Shown here in pieces: positions 46,019-54,671 of a stretch of DNA of 64,000 nucleotides. This DNA comes from Flagellimonas amoyensis (GTDB lineage Bacteria > Bacteroidota > Bacteroidia > Flavobacteriales > Flavobacteriaceae). A program made the translations under genes and the position numbers. The DNA lies in contig NZ_QBUK01000009.1 in the NCBI RefSeq assembly GCF_003058265.1, positions 62,001-126,000 on the forward strand, read 5' to 3'. Every line of letters begins with the position of its first letter. The first letter of the stretch is position 1. The notes beneath the pieces were generated by a model, which worked only from the letters and a program-made list of their open reading frames with translations, did not search any database and was not told the DNA's origin.

Positions 46019-47122
46019 ATGAAAAAAACCATCGAATCCATCTTTAAGGCCCATTTGGAGCCCAAAGAGGTGTATAAAGGAGGAAAGAACATTCCGCCTT
46101 CCGACAAAAAAATCTACAAACTGTCCTCCAACGAAAACCCCTTGGGCGCATCACCCAAAGCGATTGCAGCCATGAAAGCTGCCTTGGAGCATATCGACAT
46201 CTACCCCGATCAAACCGACATTCGCCTGAGGGAAGCCTTGGTCAAGGATTTTGGTGGAAAACTAAGCACAGACCAATTTCTTTGCGGTAACAGCGGTTCC
46301 GAAATCATTGACATCCTATTGAGGGCCTTTATCAATGAAGGGGACGAGGTGATCTATTCCAACCCCTGCTTTTTGCCATACTCTGTATTTTCCAGATGGT
46401 ATGGAGCCAAGACCATCGATATTCCCTTGCTTTCCCCCAACTACGATTTGGATGTGGAAGGGATTTTGAACGCCATTACGGTGCGGACCAAGGTCATTTT
46501 CCTCACCAGTCCGAACAACCCAACAGGCACCTATATTCCAAAACCCGTACTAGATTCCTTTTTGGAACGGGTGCCCAAGAACATCCTCATCGTTTTTGAT
46601 GAAGTTTACCGACATTTTGCGGATGCTGAGGATTATGTGACCGCCCTACCCTATGTTTTGGCCGGACACAATGTGCTTGGCCTCAACAGCTTTTCCAAAA
46701 CCTATGGTTTGGCAGGTCAGCGCATCGGTTATGCCTACACCACCGCTACCATTGCCAACTACATCCGATTGATCCAAAAACCGTTCTTGCTGCCCTTGAC
46801 ATCCATCGAGGCAGGCATCGGCGCCTTGAACGATACGGAGTTTATCGAAAAAACGGTACAGACGGTTCTCGATGGCAGAACCTATCTTGCCCAGGAGTTT
46901 GACCGCATCGGTATCCAATACTGGTCCAGTCAAGCCAACTTTTTTATCATCGATCCCCCGTTGCCTGAAATGGAATTCACAGATAAGATGATGGAAGAGG
47001 GTATTATGGTGCGGCCCGTTTCGCAATTTGGTGCTCCGGGGAAAGTTCGCATCACCATAGGTGACGCTGAAGCCAATGAGGCATGTGTTAAAGCGATGCA
47101 GAAAATAACCAAAAGTATTTAA
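46019..47122 (+). CDS. HisC-like PLP-dependent aminotransferase
   Basis: 367 residues, fold type I. The PLP lysine lies in SFSKTYGLAGQRIGYAY. SSNENPLGASPKAI at the N-terminus and TSPNNPTGTYIP are the HisC-type signatures. True histidinol-phosphate aminotransferases and aromatic aminotransferases look alike here. Because it follows hppD, hmgA and fahA, a tyrosine-to-4-hydroxyphenylpyruvate role is inferred, which would supply the missing first step. No his operon gene is nearby. Confidence 0.85.
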   Translation: MKKTIESIFKAHLEPKEVYKGGKNIPPSDKKIYKLSSNENPLGASPKAIAAMKAALEHIDIYPDQTDIRLREALVKDFGGKLSTDQFLCGNSGSEIIDILLRAFINEGDEVIYSNPCFLPYSVFSRWYGAKTIDIPLLSPNYDLDVEGILNAITVRTKVIFLTSPNNPTGTYIPKPVLDSFLERVPKNILIVFDEVYRHFADAEDYVTALPYVLAGHNVLGLNSFSKTYGLAGQRIGYAYTTATIANYIRLIQKPFLLPLTSIEAGIGALNDTEFIEKTVQTVLDGRTYLAQEFDRIGIQYWSSQANFFIIDPPLPEMEFTDKMMEEGIMVRPVSQFGAPGKVRITIGDAEANEACVKAMQKITKSI

Positions 47123-47150
47123 TGGCCATTTCGCTTCTGAGACATCTTGG

Positions 47151-47191
47151 CTGTTCCTTCGACTGCGCTCAGGATGACAGCTCGATGTGAC
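47151..47191. repeat. dispersed inverted repeat, copy 3 (partial)
   Basis: CTTCGACTGCGCTCAGGATG followed by ACAGCTCGATGTGACA: one arm plus a fragment of the element seen at 42909-42960 and 44226-44305. It lies between convergent genes. Confidence 0.8.
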
Positions 47192-47207
47192 AATGCGTCA
47201 ATCTGAA

Positions 47208-49859
47208 TCAAAGTACAAACCGATAGGTAGCCTTCAACAAAAAGATATTTTGGGGCTTCTGTCCAAAAATATTGTCCCCCAAACTGGGCAACAGTCCATC
47301 CGTAGGGTCGCCACTTCGGGACACATCCTGCGACCAGACCAAGAATATCTCGGAACCGGGTATGTACTCCCATCGGACCACCAAATTGGAACGGAACTGC
47401 ACGAAGGAAAAATCAGGGTTGCCAAAACTGAAATCCGCAACATTGTCCAAATCTTCGTCAATGGCATACACCCCATCACTCAAAGTGGTCTGATCGGCCC
47501 CATACTGCATAAACCTATCCTCAAACTGCTTGGCCGTGGCATCTGTGACATGCTTAAAGTTGGAATACCTCCCCCTTGAAATGAAGGGTTGGCCCCAATA
47601 TTGGATGGTGAGGTTGGGGTTGATGGTATAGTTCAACCGAATGGACATGCTCAGTGTCCGTTGGTCGATCTCCCCGTTGAGGTATCTTGGGGAACCACCC
47701 ACATCTTCAAAATTATCAATGAACTGCAATTTATCACGGTTGATGCCCAGCGATGGGAAAGCGGAAATACGCAATGCATTGATGGGCTGGTACACAAATC
47801 CTCCTTCCACATAATACGAATTGAAGGAATTATCGACCGCTTTTCTGCCCTCATGGTAAACGGAGAACTGGATCTTTTTCCTGTTGTCCGTGTTTATCCC
47901 ATTCCAAAAACTCATCCAAGGGGAAAGTCGCAACCTCGGGCCTCCCCTTAGGGCAAAGTTGGAGTATTCGATAGGCGCATAGTTCAACCCAAGGTTGGTG
48001 GACCAGTTTCCTTTCCAGTTCTGCCAGCTATTGGTATTGAACTGCATATAATTATGGTTGCCCCCAAAGTCCCATGCCGTCCAATGGTTGTAGTTGATGC
48101 CCACCTGCCTGAACGTACTGTCGGGTTTCAGGGTCTGATAGCCTATCCAAGTGTAATGCCGGATATCGTCCGCTTGGCGTTGGAACCCAATATCGTTGAG
48201 TTCCAATTCCGGGGATCGCCATGTTCCGCCCGACTCGAACCGCCAATGGCCCTTGCCCAGTTTCCCGATCTGGATGTTGCCCCCACTTCCCGTCAAAGAA
48301 GTTCTGGTGGTGTCCACAGAAACGTGGTCCGCATCCACCCTATGGAACAAATGCGCAATGGAGCGTTGGGTACCGCGGATGGCCTGCTCGCTTCCGGTCA
48401 CATGGCTCAGGATGATGTCGCCCTCCACATACCAGTCCCTATTGTTCCACTGGTGCTTGAAATCTAGAGCACCGGTATATGCGGATTGGTGCAAAAAGTC
48501 GAGTTCTTGGGGCAGTTCTTCCCTGTTGGTCGAGGTAAAAATTCCACCGACATAGGAATTTCGGTTATTGAAATCCTTCTGCAATCTGCCCACAAAATAA
48601 TTGGTCAGGGGTTCCACGGTCTCTTCCCTCCGATTGCCGTTTTCATCGACGATGGTGGCTTGCCGTCGCGCGGTGACACTTTCCAGGACCCCAATGGCCC
48701 ATCCATTCTTCGTCTTTCCGCTGAACTTTGCCGCACCAATGATCGGTGTATTGTCCGGTTGGTCCACAAACTCCCCATCCATGGTACTGGGATAGCCTTG
48801 TGGGCTTCTTCCGATCCGCCTGGAATAAAACACATTGTCGGAACCAAAGGTATTGCCCGCCTCCGATTGCGAAACGCTGAAGTCAAAAATGTTCTTGTTC
48901 TCCACAAAGAAGGGCCGTCTTTCCTGAAAGAATATTTGGAAACCATCCAATGCAATGGCCGAAGGGTCTGCGTCCACCTGGCCAAAATCAGGGTTCACTG
49001 TCAGGTCTAGGGTAAGGTCGTTGGTGATCCCGATCTTGGCATCCAGTCCACCCGTTATGTCACTATCCTTACCATCCCTAAAAGGGTTTCCTTCCTGCGC
49101 TTCGTAGGTTTCCATCCGAGCGACGGTGTAGGGTTGTATCTCCAACTGTTTTTGGGGCTGGATGTTCTTCAGGCCGTGCAGTTCACCAAACTCGCTGACG
49201 AATCCGGCGACATCCCTGGGCAGGCGCTGCCAAACGGAACGTTCCTCATTTTTGAAATAACGTCTCATGAACTGGAGCCCCCAGACTTGGTCCTCCTCGT
49301 TCCCAAACTTGATCTGGCTGAGGGGAATCCGCATCTCGGCCGTCCATCCCTCACTATCGGTATGGGTCTTCACGTACCAGATTGGGTTCCAGCTATCGTC
49401 CTCGTTGGCCCCGTTATTGGACTCGAACACATCTCCCTTCACCCCGGCCGCAGTGACAATGAAACCAAAAGCGGTCCTTTGGTCGTGGTAACTGTCGATG
49501 AATACCCCGATCCAATCGCCCTCAAAGCCATCCCGCCTAGATAGCCGCTTCATGATCTTGTCCGGTTCGGTATCAAAACATCGGATACCTATATAAAGGG
49601 ACTTTTCTCCATACACGATTTTAAAGGCCGTCTGCTGCCCGGGCGGAGTGTTCTCATCGGGTCTTTGCTCAATAAAGTCATCCCCCCATTCCACGAGATT
49701 CCAGGCCGGGTCGTCCAAAAGTCCATCAATGGTAGGCGGGGTTTCACTGCCCAGGTCCTTAGTGACATAAATTTTCTTGGGGACCACATTCGTGGTGTCT
49801 TGGGCTTGTAGTTCAATAAAAGAGGTTAGGAGCAAAATATAAAGCAGCGCGTAATTCAC
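47208..49859 (-). CDS. DUF5916 outer-membrane protein with CBM9-like N-terminal domain
   Basis: 883 residues with a signal peptide (YALLYILLLTSFIELQAQD). Residues ~35-235 resemble the carbohydrate-binding CBM9-like domain (PPTIDGLLDDPAWNLVEWG, GEKSLYIGIRCFDTEPDKI, GWTAEMRIPLSQIKFG). The rest is the DUF5916 region, predicted as an outer-membrane beta-barrel and ending in an aromatic residue pair region (LLKATYRFVL) typical of barrel proteins. Function unknown; glycan uptake or binding is a guess. Single gene. Confidence 0.9.
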   Translation of the reverse strand: MNYALLYILLLTSFIELQAQDTTNVVPKKIYVTKDLGSETPPTIDGLLDDPAWNLVEWGDDFIEQRPDENTPPGQQTAFKIVYGEKSLYIGIRCFDTEPDKIMKRLSRRDGFEGDWIGVFIDSYHDQRTAFGFIVTAAGVKGDVFESNNGANEDDSWNPIWYVKTHTDSEGWTAEMRIPLSQIKFGNEEDQVWGLQFMRRYFKNEERSVWQRLPRDVAGFVSEFGELHGLKNIQPQKQLEIQPYTVARMETYEAQEGNPFRDGKDSDITGGLDAKIGITNDLTLDLTVNPDFGQVDADPSAIALDGFQIFFQERRPFFVENKNIFDFSVSQSEAGNTFGSDNVFYSRRIGRSPQGYPSTMDGEFVDQPDNTPIIGAAKFSGKTKNGWAIGVLESVTARRQATIVDENGNRREETVEPLTNYFVGRLQKDFNNRNSYVGGIFTSTNREELPQELDFLHQSAYTGALDFKHQWNNRDWYVEGDIILSHVTGSEQAIRGTQRSIAHLFHRVDADHVSVDTTRTSLTGSGGNIQIGKLGKGHWRFESGGTWRSPELELNDIGFQRQADDIRHYTWIGYQTLKPDSTFRQVGINYNHWTAWDFGGNHNYMQFNTNSWQNWKGNWSTNLGLNYAPIEYSNFALRGGPRLRLSPWMSFWNGINTDNRKKIQFSVYHEGRKAVDNSFNSYYVEGGFVYQPINALRISAFPSLGINRDKLQFIDNFEDVGGSPRYLNGEIDQRTLSMSIRLNYTINPNLTIQYWGQPFISRGRYSNFKHVTDATAKQFEDRFMQYGADQTTLSDGVYAIDEDLDNVADFSFGNPDFSFVQFRSNLVVRWEYIPGSEIFLVWSQDVSRSGDPTDGLLPSLGDNIFGQKPQNIFLLKATYRFVL

Positions 49860-50027
49860 TTGTTCGTTTTTGATTGATTGATTACCCTAAAGACCTCGAG
49901 GAACCGGGTTAGTTACACCACTTCTGTTTTTTAAGTTTTTTTTAACATTTAAAAGCTGATGTTCGCGCTGTTTTGGAGCGGAAGTAGAAAAAATGAAAAA
50001 AGGCAAAAAAATATTCCCAATCAACCG

Positions 50028-50058
50028 TTTGTAATTCAATCTAATAATTGTACATTTG
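50028..50058 (+). promoter_or_regulatory. promoter of rplM-rpsI
   Basis: TTTG (50028-50031), a 19-base spacer and TACATTTG (50051-50058) match the Bacteroidota consensus. The leader would be about 40 bases and includes a small CCCG-TTTAT-CGGG hairpin. Confidence 0.75.
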
Positions 50059-50104
50059 CAGCCCGTTTATCGGGATAGGTATTTAAATCAATAATATTCT
50101 AGAA

Positions 50105-50560
50105 GTGGACACATTAAGTTATAAGACTATTTCCGCCAATAAATCTACCGTTGACAAGCAATGGTTATTGGTTGATGCAGAGGGGCAGAACTTGGGAAGA
50201 TTGGCATCAAAAGTGGCCAAATTGCTTAGGGGGAAATACAAGACCAACTTTACTCCCCATGTGGATTGTGGGGACAATGTAATAGTCATCAATGCCGAGA
50301 AGGTGAACTTGACCGGCAACAAATGGGATGACAAAGTGTATTTGAGATATACCGGGTATCCCGGTGGACAGCGTTCCGCTTCCGCAAAAGAAGTATTGAA
50401 GAAACATCCCGAGCGCATTATCGAAAACTCTGTGAAGGGAATGTTGCCAAAGAACAAACTTGGTGCTGAAATTTACAGAAACCTAAAGGTTTATGTTGGT
50501 GCCGAGCACGGACAGGAAGCACAAAAACCAAAGGCAATAAACTTAAACGACTACAAATAA
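50105..50560 (+). CDS. rplM: 50S ribosomal protein L13
   Basis: 151 residues starting with GTG. Signature regions: [20 protein letters not shown] and the [13 protein letters not shown] [19 protein letters not shown]. It is co-transcribed with rpsI, whose start codon immediately follows the stop. Confidence 0.98.
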   Translation: MDTLSYKTISANKSTVDKQWLLVDAEGQNLGRLASKVAKLLRGKYKTNFTPHVDCGDNVIVINAEKVNLTGNKWDDKVYLRYTGYPGGQRSASAKEVLKKHPERIIENSVKGMLPKNKLGAEIYRNLKVYVGAEHGQEAQKPKAINLNDYK

Positions 50561-50947
50561 ATGGAAGTGGTTCATAAGATAGGAAGAAGAAAGACCGCGG
50601 TGGCCAGAGTATATGTCTCCGAAGGATCTGGAAACATAACCGTTAACAAAAGGGACCTTGGCGATTACTTTAGCACTGCCACTTTGCAGTACAAGGTAAA
50701 ACAACCTTTTACCCTTACAGAGACCGAAGGAAACTATGATGTGAAGGTCAATGTATATGGTGGTGGAATCACCGGACAGGCAGAAGCAGTTCGCTTGGCA
50801 TTGTCTAGGGCCATGTGCGAGATCAACGCTGAAAACAGGGAAGTCCTGAAACCAGAAGGTCTTTTGACAAGGGATCCAAGAATGGTGGAAAGAAAGAAAT
50901 TCGGTCAGAAGAAAGCCCGTAAGAAATTCCAATTCTCCAAACGTTAA
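50561..50947 (+). CDS. rpsI: 30S ribosomal protein S9
   Basis: 128 residues. KIGRRKTAVARVYVSEGSG and the C-terminal GQKKARKKFQFSKR tail, which reaches the ribosomal P site, are typical. Starts right after the rplM stop. Confidence 0.98.
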   Translation: MEVVHKIGRRKTAVARVYVSEGSGNITVNKRDLGDYFSTATLQYKVKQPFTLTETEGNYDVKVNVYGGGITGQAEAVRLALSRAMCEINAENREVLKPEGLLTRDPRMVERKKFGQKKARKKFQFSKR

Positions 50948-50985
50948 TATTGCGGTGCCTCGGCACCTCTATATAAGTTCATTGA

Positions 50986-51020
50986 AAACCCTGAAAACCA
51001 TTTTCAGGGTTAAATTTTTA
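50986..51020 (+). terminator. Rho-independent terminator of rplM-rpsI
   Basis: AACCCTGAAAA-CCAT-TTTTCAGGGTT, an 11-pair perfect stem followed by AAATTTTTA. Confidence 0.85.
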
Positions 51021-51160
51021 ACCAAGTTGTCGTTGTTCCAAAAGGAAAAAATGAATCGACTTTTTGGAATTTAGTTTAGCATCTAAATGGGTTGGGCGAA
51101 CCTAAAAGTGACCACCAATGCATTGCTACTACAACGGAACGTAAACTAAGTACAAAAAAA

Positions 51161-52258
51161 ATGGCAAGTAAAATTGAAGTAAAAGACTTACTGGAAGCAG
51201 GTGTGCATTTTGGACACCTAACACGAAAGTGGAATCCCAACATGGCTCCCTACATCTACATGGAGCGTAACGGTATCCACGTCATCAATCTCTACAAAAC
51301 TGTAGCAAAACTTGAGGAAGCCAACGAGGCCCTCAAAAAAATTGCGGCCTCTGGACGAAAAATCCTTTTTGTGGCCACCAAAAAACAAGCCAAGGACATT
51401 GTCGCCGACAAGGTATCCAAAGTGAACATGCCCTACATCACAGAAAGATGGCCCGGTGGTATGTTGACCAACTTTGTCACCATCCGTAAGGCCGTGAAGA
51501 AAATGGCAGCTATCGACCGTATGAAAAAAGACGGGACCTTTGACACCCTTTCCAAAAAAGAAAGATTGCAAGTGGACCGTTTGCGTGCCAAATTGGACAA
51601 AAACTTGGGCTCCATTGCGGACATGACCCGTTTGCCAGGTGCACTTTTCATTGTGGACACCATGCGTGAGCACATCGCCGTTAAGGAAGCGTTGAAATTG
51701 AACATCCCTATTTTCGCGATGGTCGATACCAACTCCGATCCAAGGCCCATCGACTTCGTTATCCCTGCCAATGATGACGCCGGAAAATCCATCGAGGCCA
51801 TTTTGGAAGAAGTGACCAAAGCAGTAGCCGAAGGTTTGGCCGAGCGCAAAAATGACAAAGGCAACGACAAAGATGAAGACGAGGAGGAAGAAGTAACACA
51901 AAAAGCTGTTGCTATCGACGAGGATGACGAGGACGATGCAAAACCTTCCAAAAAAGGAAAAGCAGTTGCCAAAGAAGTGAAACCGGTAAAAGCTGAAAAG
52001 GCAAAAGTCGATGACCTGACCAAGGTTGAAGGCATTGGCCCAAAAGCAGCCGAAGCATTGGTTGAAGCTGGAGTATCCACCTTCGCCAAACTTTCTGAAA
52101 CATCTGCCGAAGAAATCAAGGAAATCCTGACCGACGCCAGCTCTACCATGGCCCATTTGGACCCAACATCTTGGCCAAAGCAAGCCAAAATGGCCGCTGA
52201 AGGGAATTGGGACGAATTGAAAGAATGGCAAGACAGTGTTAAGGGAGGCGTTGAATAA
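51161..52258 (+). CDS. rpsB: 30S ribosomal protein S2 with acidic linker and C-terminal helix-hairpin-helix module
   Basis: 365 residues from ATG 51161, against the usual ~230-260. The S2 core (residues ~1-230) is complete: LLEAGVHFGHLTRKWNP near the start, ITERWPGGMLTNF, and MVDTNSDPRPIDFVIPANDD. Then comes a low-complexity acidic/basic linker, and from about 52010 a helix-hairpin-helix module (LTKVEGIGPKAAEALVEAG, FAKLSETSAEEIKE, WPKQAKMAAEG). It matches the tail of ActC in layout. The start chosen is the conserved MASKIEVKDL; the long upstream frame is not supported. tsf follows. Confidence 0.96.
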   Translation: MASKIEVKDLLEAGVHFGHLTRKWNPNMAPYIYMERNGIHVINLYKTVAKLEEANEALKKIAASGRKILFVATKKQAKDIVADKVSKVNMPYITERWPGGMLTNFVTIRKAVKKMAAIDRMKKDGTFDTLSKKERLQVDRLRAKLDKNLGSIADMTRLPGALFIVDTMREHIAVKEALKLNIPIFAMVDTNSDPRPIDFVIPANDDAGKSIEAILEEVTKAVAEGLAERKNDKGNDKDEDEEEEVTQKAVAIDEDDEDDAKPSKKGKAVAKEVKPVKAEKAKVDDLTKVEGIGPKAAEALVEAGVSTFAKLSETSAEEIKEILTDASSTMAHLDPTSWPKQAKMAAEGNWDELKEWQDSVKGGVE

Positions 52259-52289
52259 ACCAACCTTGATTTAACATTGTCCTAAAACA

Positions 52290-52312
52290 AAACACTTCAA
52301 TAGTGTTTTACT
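52290..52312 (+). terminator. hairpin between rpsB and tsf
   Basis: AAAACACT-TCAAT-AGTGTTTT followed by ACTTTAC. Eight pairs with a modest T tract, so it may be a leaky terminator that lowers tsf relative to rpsB. Confidence 0.55.
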
Positions 52313-52341
52313 TTACATAAATTTTTAAAAAGCATAGAAAA

Positions 52342-53166
52342 ATGGCACAGATTACCGCCGCAGAAGTAAATAAACTAAGACAGACCACCGGAGCTGGGAT
52401 GATGGATTGCAAAAAAGCTTTGGTCGAGGCCGAAGGCGATTTTGAAAAAGCAATCGAGATCCTTCGCAAAAAAGGACAAAAAGTAGCCGCCAACAGAGCT
52501 GATAGAGAATCCTCTGAAGGTGCTGCCATAGCAAAAGTCAATGCCGACAGCACCCAAGGTGTGGTTATTTCATTGAACTGCGAAACTGACTTCGTTGCCA
52601 AAAACGAAAGCTTTGTGACCTTGGCCAATGATCTGGCCGATCTTGCACTAGGTTTTGACAGCAAGGAAGCTTTTCTTGCCGCTCCTTTCAGTGGCATGAC
52701 CGTTGCGGATAAATTGACAGAGCAGACCGGTGTGATCGGTGAAAAAATCGAAATCGGAAGCTTCGAGAAATTGAGCGCTGCTTTCGTAGGATCATACATC
52801 CACGCCGGAAACAAGATCGCTACATTGGTGGGATTGTCCGCCAATGTTGACGGTGCTGCCGAAGCTGCCAAAGATGTGGCCATGCAAGCTGCCGCAATGA
52901 ACCCTGTTGCCCTTAACGAAGAAGGTGTGGACCAGTCCATCATCGATAAGGAAATCGAGATTGCAAAGGAGCAATTGCGCCAAGAAGGAAAACCAGAAGC
53001 CATGTTGGACAACATCGCCAAAGGTAAATTGAACCGTTTCTTCAAGGACAACACTTTGGTCAACCAAGATTTCATCAAGGACAGCAAACTTAGCGTTGCC
53101 CAGTATGTAAAATCTGTTGACGCCAGCTTGACCGTTACCGGTTTCAAAAGAGTAGCTTTGGGATAA
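52342..53166 (+). CDS. tsf: elongation factor Ts
   Basis: 274 residues. The N-terminal UBA-like part starts with ITAAEVNKLRQTTGAGMMDCKKAL, followed by CETDFVAKNESF, the diagnostic TDFVA core motif that contacts EF-Tu. It exchanges GDP for GTP on EF-Tu. It lies 83 bases after rpsB and ends at a strong terminator. Confidence 0.98.
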   Translation: MAQITAAEVNKLRQTTGAGMMDCKKALVEAEGDFEKAIEILRKKGQKVAANRADRESSEGAAIAKVNADSTQGVVISLNCETDFVAKNESFVTLANDLADLALGFDSKEAFLAAPFSGMTVADKLTEQTGVIGEKIEIGSFEKLSAAFVGSYIHAGNKIATLVGLSANVDGAAEAAKDVAMQAAAMNPVALNEEGVDQSIIDKEIEIAKEQLRQEGKPEAMLDNIAKGKLNRFFKDNTLVNQDFIKDSKLSVAQYVKSVDASLTVTGFKRVALG

Positions 53167-53188
53167 ACCATAGCCCCCTTACATATAA

Positions 53189-53216
53189 ACCGCTCCCAAA
53201 AAGAGCGGTTTTTTTA
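53189..53216 (+). terminator. Rho-independent terminator of rpsB-tsf
   Basis: AACCGCTC-CCAAAAA-GAGCGGTT followed by TTTTT. Confidence 0.92.
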
Positions 53217-53263
53217 TGCAATATCCAGAGAACCCATTCTACATTCCCATAAATAATTTTGAT

Positions 53264-53271
53264 TATTTTTG
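53264..53271 (+). promoter_or_regulatory. probable -7 element of pyrH
   Basis: TATTTTTG matches TAnnTTTG, 22 bases before ATG 53294. It supports this start and not the in-frame ATG at 53216, which lies upstream of the element and inside the tsf terminator tail. Confidence 0.55.
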
Positions 53272-53293
53272 TCCGAACTTCAAGAAACCTTTG

Positions 53294-54001
53294 ATGCATT
53301 ACAAGAGAATTTTATTAAAACTGAGTGGGGAAGCCTTGATGGGCAAAAAGCAATACGGAATTGACGGAGACCGTTTGTCCGAATATGCCGATGAGATCAA
53401 GAGCGTAGTGGACAAGGGGATTGAAGTAGCCATCGTTATTGGTGGGGGCAACATTTTTAGGGGCCTTGCCGGTGCCAGCCAAGGCATGGACCGCGTACAG
53501 GGGGACCACATGGGCATGTTGGCCACCGTGATCAACGGATTGGCGCTACAGAGTGCCTTGGAACTCAAAGGCATCCAGACCCGCTTGCAATCGGCCATCA
53601 AAATCAATGAAGTGGCCGAACCCTTTATCCGTAGAAGGGCGATTCGCCATTTGGAAAAAGGAAGGGTCGTGATTTTTGGAGGGGGAACCGGAAACCCTTA
53701 TTTCACTACAGATTCCGCTGCCGTATTGAGAGCCATCGAAATCAATGCCGATGTAATCCTGAAAGGAACCCGTGTAGATGGAATTTACACTTCCGATCCC
53801 GAAAAAGATAAAACAGCCACCAAGTTTGACTCCCTTTCTTTCCAAGAGGTACTGTCCAAAGGGTTGAAGGTGATGGATACCACTGCCTTCACATTGAGCC
53901 AGGAAAATGAATTGCCGATTGTGGTCTTCGATATGAACACCAAGGGCAATTTGATGAAGATTGTATCCGGAGAGAACATTGGAACGGTGGTCAACGTTTA
54001 A
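53294..54001 (+). CDS. pyrH: uridylate kinase
   Basis: 235 residues from ATG 53294. Hallmarks of the bacterial UMP kinase: [43 protein letters not shown] [17 protein letters not shown] and the [13 protein letters not shown] loop. It makes UDP from UMP. frr follows 40 bases later in the usual pyrH-frr order. Confidence 0.97.
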   Translation: MHYKRILLKLSGEALMGKKQYGIDGDRLSEYADEIKSVVDKGIEVAIVIGGGNIFRGLAGASQGMDRVQGDHMGMLATVINGLALQSALELKGIQTRLQSAIKINEVAEPFIRRRAIRHLEKGRVVIFGGGTGNPYFTTDSAAVLRAIEINADVILKGTRVDGIYTSDPEKDKTATKFDSLSFQEVLSKGLKVMDTTAFTLSQENELPIVVFDMNTKGNLMKIVSGENIGTVVNV

Positions 54002-54041
54002 TATGGTCACATTTTTGATATTGTTATAAAAATTTAAGAGC

Positions 54042-54596
54042 ATGGACGAAGAAGTAAAATTTGTACTTGATAGCACTAAAGAAAACATGGATGCCAGTAT
54101 TTCCCACTTGGAAAAGGCGTTTATAAAGATCCGTGCCGGAAAGGCCAGTCCCGTGATGCTGTCCTCTGTTATGGTGGACTATTACGGCTCACAGACTCCC
54201 CTTTCCCAAGTATCGAACATCAACACGCCCGATGCCAGGACCATTTCGGTACAGCCTTGGGAAAAGAACCTTATCGGGGAAATCGAAAATGCCATCATGA
54301 ACGCCAACCTTGGCTTTAACCCTATGAACAATGGGGAAATGGTCATCATCAATGTGCCACCATTGACCGAGGAGCGAAGGAAACAATTGGTGAAACAAGC
54401 AAAGGCTGAGGCAGAGGACGCCAAAGTGAGCATCCGAAGTGCCCGACAGGAGGCCAACAAGGAACTCAAGGCTTTGGAAATTTCAGAAGATCTCTTGAAA
54501 AACGCCGAAGTAGACGTACAGGAACTCACCGATTCTTACAGCAAAAAAGTGGACGCCATCCTCTCCGTGAAAGAAGCGGAGATCATGAAAGTCTAA
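54042..54596 (+). CDS. frr: ribosome recycling factor
   Basis: 184 residues, the usual size. RAGKASPVMLSSVMVDYYGS and INVPPLTEERRKQLVKQAK are family signatures. It splits post-termination ribosomes with EF-G. Ends at a terminator. Confidence 0.98.
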   Translation: MDEEVKFVLDSTKENMDASISHLEKAFIKIRAGKASPVMLSSVMVDYYGSQTPLSQVSNINTPDARTISVQPWEKNLIGEIENAIMNANLGFNPMNNGEMVIINVPPLTEERRKQLVKQAKAEAEDAKVSIRSARQEANKELKALEISEDLLKNAEVDVQELTDSYSKKVDAILSVKEAEIMKV

Positions 54597-54608
54597 AACT
54601 TTATCCTT

Positions 54609-54647
54609 GATCGGCTGCTTTCTTAGGAACACAGCCGATCATTTTTT
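54609..54647 (+). terminator. Rho-independent terminator of pyrH-frr
   Basis: GATCGGCTG (54609-54617) and CAGCCGATC (54632-54640) with a 14-base loop, then ATTTTTT. Confidence 0.88.
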
Positions 54648-54654
54648 ACCTTTG
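54647..54654 (+). promoter_or_regulatory. probable -7 element of the MMPL gene
   Basis: TACCTTTG matches TAnnTTTG, directly after the frr terminator and 17 bases before ATG 54672. Confidence 0.5.
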
Positions 54655-54671
54655 CGCCCAACAAAACCGAA

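Noticed and set aside
51092..51160. N-terminal extension of S2
   Set aside because: The conserved S2 start is at 51161; the added residues have no family match and lie in the leader.
53216..53293. N-terminal extension of pyrH
   Set aside because: It overlaps the tsf terminator tail and the -7 element; UMP kinases start at the RILLKLSGE segment.
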